Shown here: piece after piece, positions 1 through 6,917 of the stretch
Layout of the letters: every line of letters begins with the position of its first letter
Numbering within the stretch: the stretch's first letter is position 1
NCBI RefSeq assembly: GCF_047238265.1
Contig: NZ_JBDFMM010000001.1
Span: forward strand, 3,596,001-3,660,000
Direction of reading: 5' to 3'
Source of the DNA: Paenibacillus_F sp047238265
GTDB taxonomy: Bacteria > Bacillota > Bacilli > Paenibacillales > NBRC-103111
DNA: 64,000 nucleotides
Translations under genes and position numbers: made by a program
Notes under the pieces: model-generated
Database searches by the model: none
Seen by the model: the letters and a program-made list of their open reading frames with translations, nothing else
Told to the model about the DNA's origin: nothing

Positions 1-711
1 AACAACGAGATGGGTGCCCTTGGCGTCGATCACGATCGTAGCGAGGCCCTCTGCCACGATGCCTTCAACGGCAGGGTTCAGCTTTACCACTTTATTCGCC
101 TTCGATGCCTGGGAAGGCTGTCCCGCCAGCGTAAGCTGCCCTTGAAGCGACGATACACTTTGCTGAAGAGAAGCATTGAGGCCCTTCAGCGAGCGGACAT
201 CTTCCCTGAGCTGCACGTTCACCCATCCGAGAATCAGCGCTGCGGCGGTAATTCCCGTTCCGGCCGCCCACCGGATAAAAGTCCGGCTTCTTCTGCCCGC
301 GGGTCTTCTGGCGGACACCGGCTCGTGCTCCACGGCCTGCACCGGTCCGGGTACCGTCCCGCCGGTCCCCTTTTGTAATTCGGCTTCGCCCGGTGTATTC
401 GTTGCGCGGTAACTGCCCTGCGCCCCTTCATGCGGACCGTTTGCGCCGGTGAACGGTGCCGCTGCGGATGGATCCGCTTCATTGTTCAGAATACCGCCAA
501 GAACGCGCTTTTTCATTCCATCGGGAACCGGTGCGGGCTCTACCGTATAAGGAAGCAGGTCCATGACAGCCTGCAAGTCTTCTCGTTCTTTTTTACATGC
601 TCCGCAATGACTCAGATGTTCTTCCATCTGTTCTCTCTCAGACTGTGACAGTCCCCCGAGCATGTATAGCTCCAGCCATTCGCAAAGATTGGGAGATTCT
701 TGTCTGCTCAT
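1..711 (-). CDS. Anti-sigma factor, zinc-finger/RskA-like, C-terminus cut by window edge
   Basis: Membrane-anchored anti-sigma factor predicted to hold the adjacent ECF sigma factor inactive. Read from the sequence: 237 codons remain before the window edge with no stop. The N-terminus has the zinc-associated anti-sigma motif H-x3-C-x2-C (H32, C36, C39). A Pro/Gly/Ala-rich cytoplasmic linker follows, then one membrane segment at about residues 145-163, a short coiled stretch, and an extracytoplasmic part resembling the RskA C-terminal domain. Its ATG overlaps the sigma factor stop in an ATGA, so the two are translationally coupled. The signal sensed cannot be read because the sensor domain is incomplete. 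Confidence 0.8.
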   Translation of the reverse strand, partial: MSRQESPNLCEWLELYMLGGLSQSEREQMEEHLSHCGACKKEREDLQAVMDLLPYTVEPAPVPDGMKKRVLGGILNNEADPSAAAPFTGANGPHEGAQGSYRATNTPGEAELQKGTGGTVPGPVQAVEHEPVSARRPAGRRSRTFIRWAAGTGITAAALILGWVNVQLREDVRSLKGLNASLQQSVSSLQGQLTLAGQPSQASKANKVVKLNPAVEGIVAEGLATIVIDAKGTHLVV

Positions 712-1286
712 ATGGGCGCACCCTCCTTTCCGCGGCCAGCCAGCTTCTCCTTAAGCTGTTTCATGGCCAGCCTTACCCGGCTTTTTACCGTACCCAGCGG
801 AATCTCCTGTCTTTGGGATACTTCTTGATGAGTATATCCTTTAAAATAAATAAGATCGATCACTTTTTTCTGATCCTCGTTCAAATCTTCCATCGCCAAG
901 GCAAGCTCTTCCCCCATAAAACGGAGTTCCACTTCCTCCTCGGTTCCCCTGCCCCGGTCCGCCACCTGAAGCAGCTTGTCCGGTTCGGCAAGCTGCCCCG
1001 ACGTGCGCGTCTGTTTCCGGCGAAGCGTGTCTATGGAAATGTTGCGGGCAATCGCGAACATCCACGTCGACAGTTTGCCCTGGGCGTCCTCATACCGCTC
1101 GGCATGATTCCAAATGCGCAGGAACAGCTCCTGAACCACCTCTTCGGCCATCATGGAATCTTTGACGAACCGATAGGCAAACGAATACATCGGACGTTCA
1201 TAGCGATCGTACAACTGCTCCAGCGCCTGGGGCTGCTTTTGAGCAATAAGGCGCATTAGCTGCGAATCTTCCGGCCACTCATTCAT
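708..1286 (-). CDS. ECF-family RNA polymerase sigma factor
   Basis: Alternative sigma-70 factor of the extracytoplasmic-function type, about 192 aa. Region 2 includes the DxxAEEVVQELFLRIW core helix and the YEDAQGKLSTWMFAIARN stretch; region 4 carries the HTH 'YKGYTHQEVSQRQEIPLGTVKSRVR'. The ATG at 1286 is preferred over the one 18 bp upstream because AAAGGAG lies about 7 bp before it. The stop overlaps the anti-sigma start. Together with a zinc-finger/RskA-type partner this resembles the SigK-RskA arrangement (family knowledge); which stress triggers it is unknown. I could not identify a convincing autoregulatory ECF promoter upstream. Confidence 0.9.
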   Translation of the reverse strand: MNEWPEDSQLMRLIAQKQPQALEQLYDRYERPMYSFAYRFVKDSMMAEEVVQELFLRIWNHAERYEDAQGKLSTWMFAIARNISIDTLRRKQTRTSGQLAEPDKLLQVADRGRGTEEEVELRFMGEELALAMEDLNEDQKKVIDLIYFKGYTHQEVSQRQEIPLGTVKSRVRLAMKQLKEKLAGRGKEGAPI

Positions 1287-1474
1287 GTTGGGGCTCCTTT
1301 CCACCGATGATCGCCCTTATCTTTCCTTTCGCAAAAAGCGCCGGGTCGGATTCCTTTTGTATCTATAAATTTTTTTGTAAAAATGCCGTTGACCCCCTTC
1401 TGGTTGCATCACCAGCAAAATTAACCAAAATACGAGGGTCATTAAACGCATTTCCTACTCTGCTGGTATAAATA

Positions 1475-1497
1475 AAACGGACCGTCCGGGTCCGTTT
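1475..1497 (-). terminator. Hairpin terminator after the 1557-2060 gene
   Basis: Perfect 9-bp stem (AAACGGACC / GGTCCGTTT) with a 5-nt loop. On the minus strand it is followed by TTATTTAT, so it fits termination of the small membrane protein gene upstream. A second GC stem (AAGGCC/GGCCTT) lies just before it at about 1536-1553 without a T-run. Confidence 0.5.
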
Positions 1498-1556
1498 GGC
1501 ACGATCGGGTTCGCCGTCACTCTAAATTAATCCGGCAAGGCCGTACCTGGCCTTCA

Positions 1557-2060
1557 TTATTTACGAGCCTTACGGGGAAATCTTGCCCGAAGCCATTTCA
1601 AAATCGCAAAGAGTGCCGCCCCCGAAGCTGCGGCAAATGCGGCAATCCGGGCTTCCGTTAAATAGGAGCGGCCGAAACCGTGTCCTCCACCCGCTTCCGC
1701 TGCCGATATCCAGCCCGCTCCGCAGTAAAACGCATAGAGAACGAACAGCAGCATACACAGGAGAGCTTTCAGACTTTCCTTGAATCCCTCCGCTTGCCTA
1801 TAGCCCATGTAACGCAGCCAGCCGCCAAAAAGGATCACCGTCAGAAGAAGAAACGAAGCCCACTCTTGCCTGGAAACATAGCCGGCCGGCACGTTTTTGC
1901 CTAAATGATAGAGCCAGTACGCATGCTCGGCCATCCCGGCCAGCAGAATGACGGGGACCGCCGTCCGGTATGCCCCGCTTTTCAGAATCCGCTCCAGCCG
2001 GTGCGCAGCATATAGGCGGAGCCCCTTCTTGACTGTCGTTTTCCGTTTTTCTGCCGCCAA
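1557..2060 (-). CDS. Predicted four-helix membrane protein, unknown function
   Basis: A 167-aa protein I do not recognise. It opens with a basic stretch (MAAEKRKTTVKK), then has about four hydrophobic segments at roughly residues 35-55, 68-86, 99-117 and 133-153, and ends in a basic tail (RARFPRKARK), suggesting a small polytopic inner-membrane protein with both ends positive. The start is TTG, with a GGGGGGA Shine-Dalgarno stretch upstream; no better in-frame start is seen. It stands alone between the ECF sigma gene and the RpiR regulator and has its own downstream hairpin. No catalytic motif is visible. Confidence 0.6.
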   Translation of the reverse strand: MAAEKRKTTVKKGLRLYAAHRLERILKSGAYRTAVPVILLAGMAEHAYWLYHLGKNVPAGYVSRQEWASFLLLTVILFGGWLRYMGYRQAEGFKESLKALLCMLLFVLYAFYCGAGWISAAEAGGGHGFGRSYLTEARIAAFAAASGAALFAILKWLRARFPRKARK

Positions 2061-2476
2061 GACAGTTCCCCCCGCTTAATAAGATTTATCGCTTTGCTAA
2101 CACTATACGGGTTTCTTCGGGGAAACATGTCTGATAATGGACAAGGGCCGCTTGCCGCATCCTTACTTTACAAAATTTGCCACATGTTTCATCCTGCTAT
2201 AGACTGTAGAGAAGCAGAAAACTGCCTTCCATTTATTTAACACCTGACCTTGTCCGAGTGAAAGCATCCGATATGCCCGCACGGCTTAACCGGCTGAGGG
2301 ACGAGACGCATACATATGCCCGTCCGGGATCGCGCCTCGTCTCACATCTGTTTAAGAACGTTCTATATCGTTCAGGAAGCTTTGCAGAGACCGGACGGCC
2401 CGCCAAAAACCGCTGCCGTCACGCGGGCAGCAAAAAGCCGGGACCCGAAGGCCCCGGCTGCGCGCAGGAGTAGCGA
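2061..2476. other. Gene-free interval, 416 bp
   Basis: Between the small membrane protein start and the RpiR regulator stop. The only clear element is the regulator's terminator at 2432-2459. The open frame on the plus strand at 2258-2473 has no RBS and reads through that terminator, so it is not called. Confidence 0.6.
2432..2459 (-). terminator. Rho-independent terminator of the rpiR-type gene
   Basis: GC-rich stem (AGCCGGGGCC / GGTCCCGGCT, one G-T pair) with a TTCG loop, followed on the minus strand by a T-run. It lies 17 bp after the regulator stop codon. Confidence 0.85.
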
Positions 2477-3337
2477 TTAGTACAGTTTATCCAGAACAGA
2501 TTTCGCCGTGTGCTCCAAAGCCCGGTAAGTCTGATCTTTCATTTGCATGGCAACGGCCGTTGACAAAATATCCAGCAGATGAATTTGCGCCAGCTTGGAA
2601 GAGAAGGCTCCGCCCTGCAGAGGGGTTTCCTTCGCCGTAGCGAGAAGGACGACATCGCTCTGGTTCGCAATCGGCGAGCGGGCATGGTTGGTCAGGCAGA
2701 TGATGTAAGCGCCTTTCTGCTTCGCCAGGCGGACAGCGTCGACAAGATCCTTGGTGCTGCCCGTCGAAGAGATACCGACGACTACATCGCCTTTCTCTAC
2801 CAAAGACGCGTTCATGGCAATAATATGGCCGTCGCAACCGGCGTCCACATTAAATCCGAGCCTCATGAACCGGTATTTGGCATCCTGGGCGGTAATGCCC
2901 GAAGACCCTACTCCGAAAAACAAAATTTTTCGTGCCGCCAGAATAGCGTCAATCGCTTGCTGCAGCTCCTGGACGTTGAGTAAAGATGTCGAGTTCTGCA
3001 CCGCCTGCGAGTTTTGGGAGGTCATTTTCTTCATGATCTGGTCGAGATCGTCGCTTTCCTCAATCTTGCCGTGCACCTGCTCGCTTGGCGTAGCCAGCAC
3101 CTGGACGAGCGAAAGTTTAAATTCCTGATATCCCTTGTAGCCAAGCTTGCGGCACAAACGGATGACGGAAGTTTCGCCTACTTCCGCTTTTTCCGCCAAG
3201 TCCGTAATCGTATAGAAAACGGTAGCTTCAGGATCCTTTAATACGGTGTCGGCCACTTTCTGCTCGGATTTGGTCAGTGAGGAATAAATACTGTTGAGGA
3301 GCAGCAGCGAATTGTTCAAATCGGCGATTTTGCTCAT
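2477..3337 (-). CDS. MurR/RpiR-family transcriptional regulator (HTH + SIS)
   Basis: A 286-aa phosphosugar-responsive repressor or activator. An RpiR-type helix-turn-helix occupies about residues 20-75 (TDLAEKAEVGETSVIRLCRK is the recognition region). A SIS sugar-isomerase fold follows at about 125-255, including the 'FFGVGSSG' and 'GISSTGSTKD' phosphosugar-binding loops. The start has AAAAGGAG 8 bp upstream. The gene is divergent from the FAD-dependent oxidoreductase across a 600-bp region with a CTAGGC-N5-GCCTAG palindrome, so it may control itself and that neighbour (inference). The ligand is unknown; family ligands are sugar phosphates or MurNAc-6-P. Confidence 0.9.
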   Translation of the reverse strand: MSKIADLNNSLLLLNSIYSSLTKSEQKVADTVLKDPEATVFYTITDLAEKAEVGETSVIRLCRKLGYKGYQEFKLSLVQVLATPSEQVHGKIEESDDLDQIMKKMTSQNSQAVQNSTSLLNVQELQQAIDAILAARKILFFGVGSSGITAQDAKYRFMRLGFNVDAGCDGHIIAMNASLVEKGDVVVGISSTGSTKDLVDAVRLAKQKGAYIICLTNHARSPIANQSDVVLLATAKETPLQGGAFSSKLAQIHLLDILSTAVAMQMKDQTYRALEHTAKSVLDKLY

Positions 3338-3424
3338 AGATGGGACTCCTTTTCGTCATTCTGCGCGGTCAGACAATCAGTTCACGGTTTTCTTTTCTAG
3401 TCTCTACATGAATAGTACTTGAAA

Positions 3425-3441
3425 CTAGGCGATTTGCCTAG
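3425..3441. promoter_or_regulatory. Palindrome CTAGGC-N5-GCCTAG, candidate regulator operator
   Basis: A perfect 6+6 inverted repeat about 90 bp before the RpiR-type gene. It overlaps the spacer of a weak minus-strand promoter (TAGGCA, 18 bp, TACTAT), a position suited to autorepression. That this is the RpiR site is inference. Confidence 0.4.
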
Positions 3442-3866
3442 TGCATCTCCATATTTTTCAAAGTTTGCCTATGTGTCCACACGGTTTATTTCTGTAGTTT
3501 CCTGTCGTACAAAGGGTTTTTCTTGCTGAGAACCGTCGATTTCTGGATGGAGAGTACAACTTTATTTTAACTTATATTTACTATAATTTAGCAAGTTCAG
3601 ATAAAAATATCAACAAAAATATAGGTACTAAGTCCTAAATAAGATTACTTATAAAGGCTGATTTTGAAAACCGCCCTCAGATGGATGGTTGTTCAGGTAT
3701 ACCGCTTCTTTATCCTGCATAGATACCGGGAGGGACTTTTTATCTTTAAAAGCTCTTTAAATTTTTTTTGAAAAAAGTTTTAAAAAAACGTAAACAGGCT
3801 CCAAGAAAACGAAATTTCTTCTTTTTTCCGGCCTGTCATCCGAACCAAAATGAGACTTTCGTCGTA

Positions 3867-3895
3867 TTAAAATAAGAACGTATGTTTGCTAAAAT
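3867..3895 (+). promoter_or_regulatory. Candidate extended -10 promoter of the FAD oxidoreductase
   Basis: TAAAAT at 3890-3895 preceded by TGC (extended -10), with a weak TTAAAA 17 bp upstream. The transcript would have a leader of about 45 nt before the ATG at 3947. Confidence 0.4.
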
Positions 3896-3946
3896 GAAAT
3901 AGATTCCAATATCAGGAAAATAAATAGACTGTGGAGGGATTTGACT

Positions 3947-5518
3947 ATGAACCGTGAATTGAAAGCAGATGTCGTCATTATCGGTGGGGGTGTCGGCGGT
4001 TGTGCAGCCGCTCTTGCTTCCGCCAAAATGGGAATGAAAGTGATCATGACGGAAGAAAACCATTGGATCGGCGGACAATTAACCAGCCAGGCGGTACCGC
4101 CGGACGAGCACAAGTGGATCGAGCAGTTCGGCTGCACCCGCAGCTTTCGCCAGTTCCGCAACGGGGTGCGCTCCTACTACCGCGATTATTTCCCGCTTAC
4201 GGCCGAAGCTCGCAGCATCGTTAACCTCAATCCGGGAAACGGCGGAGTAAGCCGCTTGTGTGCGGAACCGAGAGCCATGCTGGCGGTCTTGGAGCAGATG
4301 CTTGCGCCTTACGTCAACAGCGGCAAGCTGATTATTCTAACCCGCCACCGCATTACGGCGGCCGAAACGGACGGGGACAAAATCAGGGCCGTCAAAGTAA
4401 AACACTTGGATCTCGGTCATAAACACACGTTGACCGCGCCTTATTTCCTCGACGCGACCGAGTGCGGAGATGTTCTTCCGCTCGCCAAGGTCGAGTATGT
4501 GACAGGTGCCGAATCCCGTAAAGACACCGGAGAGCCAAGCGCGCCGGAAGTGGCCGATCCGAAAGATATCCAGGCATTTACGGTCTGTTTTGCCATGGAC
4601 TATTTCGAAGGCGAGAACCATGTCATCGACAAGCCGAAAGATTACAATTTCTGGCGCAATTATAAGGCGGACTTCTGGCCGGACAAGCAGCTCAGCTGGA
4701 TTTCGCCTAACCCCGTAACGCTTGAGCCTGCCGAAGATACCCTGTTTCCGGGCACCGAGAAATATCCGCTCTTCAATTACCGCCGTGTAATCGATAAGGC
4801 GAATTTCATGCCGGGTACGTTCCCGAGCGATATTTCTCTCGTGAACTGGCCGCAGAACGATTACTGGCTCGGCAATATTTATGACGTTCCCGAAGCGGAA
4901 GCGAAGAAAAATCTCGAACAGGCCAAGCAGCTCAGCTATTCTCTGCTCTACTGGCTCCAGACCGAAGCCCCCCGTCCGGACGGCAAGGCCGGTTATCCCG
5001 GTCTGCGCCTGAGACCGGATGTCGTCGGGACCGAGGACGGAATGGCCCAGGCGCCGTATATCCGTGAATCCCGCCGGATCAAGGCGGAATTCACCGTCAA
5101 GGAGCAGCACGTCAGCACGGCGATCCGCGGCGACAAAGGCGCCGAAGTGTTCCCGGATTCCGTCGGAATCGGCGCTTACCGGATCGATCTTCATCCGAGC
5201 ATGACGGGACGCAACTATCTGGACGTGTCCTCCCTTCCGTTCCAGATTCCGCTCGGCAGCCTCATTCCCGTGCGGGTCAACAACCTCCTGCCGGCGTGTA
5301 AGAACCTCGGCACGACCCACATCACGAACGGCTGCTACCGTCTGCATCCCGTGGAATGGAATATCGGCGAAGCCGCGGGCTTCCTCGCCGGCTACTGTGT
5401 ACAGAACGGCTACCAGCCCCGTGAAGTGCATGCGGACAAGACGAAACTGGAAGGCTTGCAGAACATTTTATCCTGGAACGGCGTAGAGCTGGCATGGCCG
5501 ACCATCACCCCGCTTTAA
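3947..5518 (+). CDS. FAD-dependent oxidoreductase (FAD_oxidored family)
   Basis: A 523-aa soluble flavoprotein. The N-terminal dinucleotide-binding loop reads VVIIGGGVGGCAAALASAKMG with the acidic end of strand beta-2 (MTEENHWIGGQ), as in succinate-dehydrogenase-like FAD proteins of the PF12831 type. The DATECGDVLPLA segment and the C-terminal CKNLGTTHITNGCYRLHPVEWNIGEAAG segment are the other FAD contacts expected in this family. The ATG at 3947 has GGAGGG 8 bp upstream; the TTG at 3941 would be only 2 bp from it. Substrate is unknown; members often sit in carbohydrate-use loci, which agrees with the divergent RpiR gene. It is monocistronic with its own terminator. Confidence 0.85.
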   Translation: MNRELKADVVIIGGGVGGCAAALASAKMGMKVIMTEENHWIGGQLTSQAVPPDEHKWIEQFGCTRSFRQFRNGVRSYYRDYFPLTAEARSIVNLNPGNGGVSRLCAEPRAMLAVLEQMLAPYVNSGKLIILTRHRITAAETDGDKIRAVKVKHLDLGHKHTLTAPYFLDATECGDVLPLAKVEYVTGAESRKDTGEPSAPEVADPKDIQAFTVCFAMDYFEGENHVIDKPKDYNFWRNYKADFWPDKQLSWISPNPVTLEPAEDTLFPGTEKYPLFNYRRVIDKANFMPGTFPSDISLVNWPQNDYWLGNIYDVPEAEAKKNLEQAKQLSYSLLYWLQTEAPRPDGKAGYPGLRLRPDVVGTEDGMAQAPYIRESRRIKAEFTVKEQHVSTAIRGDKGAEVFPDSVGIGAYRIDLHPSMTGRNYLDVSSLPFQIPLGSLIPVRVNNLLPACKNLGTTHITNGCYRLHPVEWNIGEAAGFLAGYCVQNGYQPREVHADKTKLEGLQNILSWNGVELAWPTITPL

Positions 5519-5551
5519 GTTTTCATCCCCGCAATACCCGGTCTCCAATCG

Positions 5552-5594
5552 AAAAGCCGCCTTTATGCAGAATCTTCTGCTAAAGGCGGCTTTT
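5552..5594. terminator. Bidirectional terminator between convergent genes
   Basis: AAAAGCCGCCTTTA/TAAAGGCGGCTTTT stem with an inner GCAGAA/TTCTGC stem, flanked by A- and T-runs on each side. It lies between the FAD oxidoreductase (plus) and the metallophosphoesterase (minus). Confidence 0.9.
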
Positions 5595-5650
5595 CCCCGT
5601 TTATCTGCGGCGGGTTATTTCCAGGATTCCCCTTCCGGCTCCGCGGTTTT

Positions 5651-6715
5651 TCAATACCGTTTTACGAATACGGCCGAAGGCAGCCACTCCCCCGTGTTGT
5701 GCCTGCGCCCCCGGATCGTTACCGAATGCGGCGCCACCTCGACGAGGACGCTTTCGCTTTCAACGGGAGCCGGGTCAATGCCGTCTCCGATCGGCCTGCG
5801 GACAGAGGAGGTTCCCATATGAGAGCAGCCGTCTTCGAAATAAATCCCCTGACTGGCCAGCGTGTAATGGGTGTGCCCCGAGAAGAAGCACACGTTCGGA
5901 TGCCGGCGCAGCAGCTCTCTCAGCCGCACATCCTGCACGACGCCTTTCTCGCCGGGGTCATAACTTCCCGCCACGGTATGAGGAAGCGGCTGATGCAGGA
6001 AGACGAACACCGGCCGCTCCCGGCCATGCGGACGGTAGCCTTCTTCCTCCGGCGAGGAATCCGCCGGCTGCAGCCCGGTCTCTTCCTCTCCGGGGGAGCC
6101 GGCCTGGCCCGTACTGCCGCTTTCGGGTGCGGCGGCTTCAAGGGCTGCCGGTGCCGGTGCCGGTGCCGCCTCGGCCGCGGAGGCCGTTTCGGCTCTGCCC
6201 TGCGCTTCGGCATGACGGGGGCGGGATTCCTCCCGCAGAATCCGCTCCAGCCAGGCGAACTGGCCGTCGCTGATCCAGGCATCCTCCCGGATAGCCGGAT
6301 CGGTGTCCCTGTAGCGCTCGGCGCTCATAAATACGAAGCGCAGCCCTTTCAGGCGCAGGTCGTAATAGGGCAGCGGCTTTTCCAGAAAGCCGAGAAACCG
6401 GGCCATCGCTTCCGCCGTCGACCAGCCGTTCGGGAAGGTATCCGTGCTGAAACTCCCGTCCTTGTACCACATCCGGTAATATTCGTGATTTCCGTTCGTC
6501 ACATAAACGGGAACGCGGGCATGTTCGGATAAAATACGTTTTAATACCGTATAATCCTCGGAAAACCCCTCGGTTAGATCCCCGTTAATGACGATGAAAT
6601 CGGGCGGATGCTTCATCGATGCGTAATCTTTCAGGCAGACTTCCAGACGGCGGTGGGACTCCGGGTCCCAGGCGACCACATGAATATCGGACAATACCGC
6701 AAACGTACATTTCAT
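5651..6715 (-). CDS. Calcineurin-like metallophosphoesterase with low-complexity insert
   Basis: A 354-aa predicted dinuclear-metal phosphoesterase. All five signature blocks are present: D10-x-H12 (SDIH), G45-D46 (NGDLTEG), G75-N76-H77-E78, H241 (FLHQP) and G280-H281-x-H283. Between blocks three and four lies an Ala/Pro/Glu-rich segment of about 70 residues (roughly 163-233: AEAAPAPAPAALEAAAPES...), very different in composition from the rest and probably a disordered loop. No signal peptide, so probably cytoplasmic. An AGAGGTG Shine-Dalgarno lies 7 bp before the ATG. Substrate is unknown; family members act on phosphodiesters or phosphoproteins. Confidence 0.85.
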   Translation of the reverse strand: MKCTFAVLSDIHVVAWDPESHRRLEVCLKDYASMKHPPDFIVINGDLTEGFSEDYTVLKRILSEHARVPVYVTNGNHEYYRMWYKDGSFSTDTFPNGWSTAEAMARFLGFLEKPLPYYDLRLKGLRFVFMSAERYRDTDPAIREDAWISDGQFAWLERILREESRPRHAEAQGRAETASAAEAAPAPAPAALEAAAPESGSTGQAGSPGEEETGLQPADSSPEEEGYRPHGRERPVFVFLHQPLPHTVAGSYDPGEKGVVQDVRLRELLRRHPNVCFFSGHTHYTLASQGIYFEDGCSHMGTSSVRRPIGDGIDPAPVESESVLVEVAPHSVTIRGRRHNTGEWLPSAVFVKRY

Positions 6716-6790
6716 AGTTCTGCACCTCTTCTCTTCCTCTAAAGGATTGAAAAGCTATTTTTGCAGCCTTTTTGAAACCACTTACGGTCT

Positions 6791-6874
6791 GTTCTACCTT
6801 CTGTCTTACGTTCTGTTCTACCTTCTGTTCTACCTTCTGTCTTACGTTCTGTTCTACCTTCTGTTCTACCTTCT
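6791..6874. repeat. 12-bp tandem repeat, seven units in an A-B-A-A-B-A-A order
   Basis: Seven uninterrupted 12-bp units of two types on the plus strand: A = GTTCTACCTTCT and B = GTCTTACGTTCT, giving a 36-bp higher-order period (ABA). A partial B unit precedes it. On the minus strand one frame encodes a repeated tetrapeptide (KVEQ and NVRQ). It lies in the 200-bp gap between the metallophosphoesterase and the large glycosidase-like gene, both transcribed leftward. Confidence 0.9.
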
Positions 6875-6917
6875 GGTTTCCTACCGGTCGTTGTTCGGTT
6901 TTCTGCATGTACACACC

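Larger units (their letters stand above)
3338..3946. other. Divergent regulatory interval rpiR / FAD oxidoreductase, 609 bp
   Basis: AT-rich spacer without a credible ORF. It holds a palindrome near the regulator (3425-3441), poly-A/T tracts around 3750-3790 that could bend DNA, and a sigma-A-like promoter for the oxidoreductase (3867-3895). Confidence 0.6.

Noticed and set aside
2258..2473. Small plus-strand ORF in the gap before rpiR
   Set aside because: No RBS and overlaps the terminator.
6585..6914. Minus-strand frame encoding the KVEQ repeats as a protein
   Set aside because: It overlaps the metallophosphoesterase gene out of frame and loses any recognisable composition there; only the repeat itself is reported.
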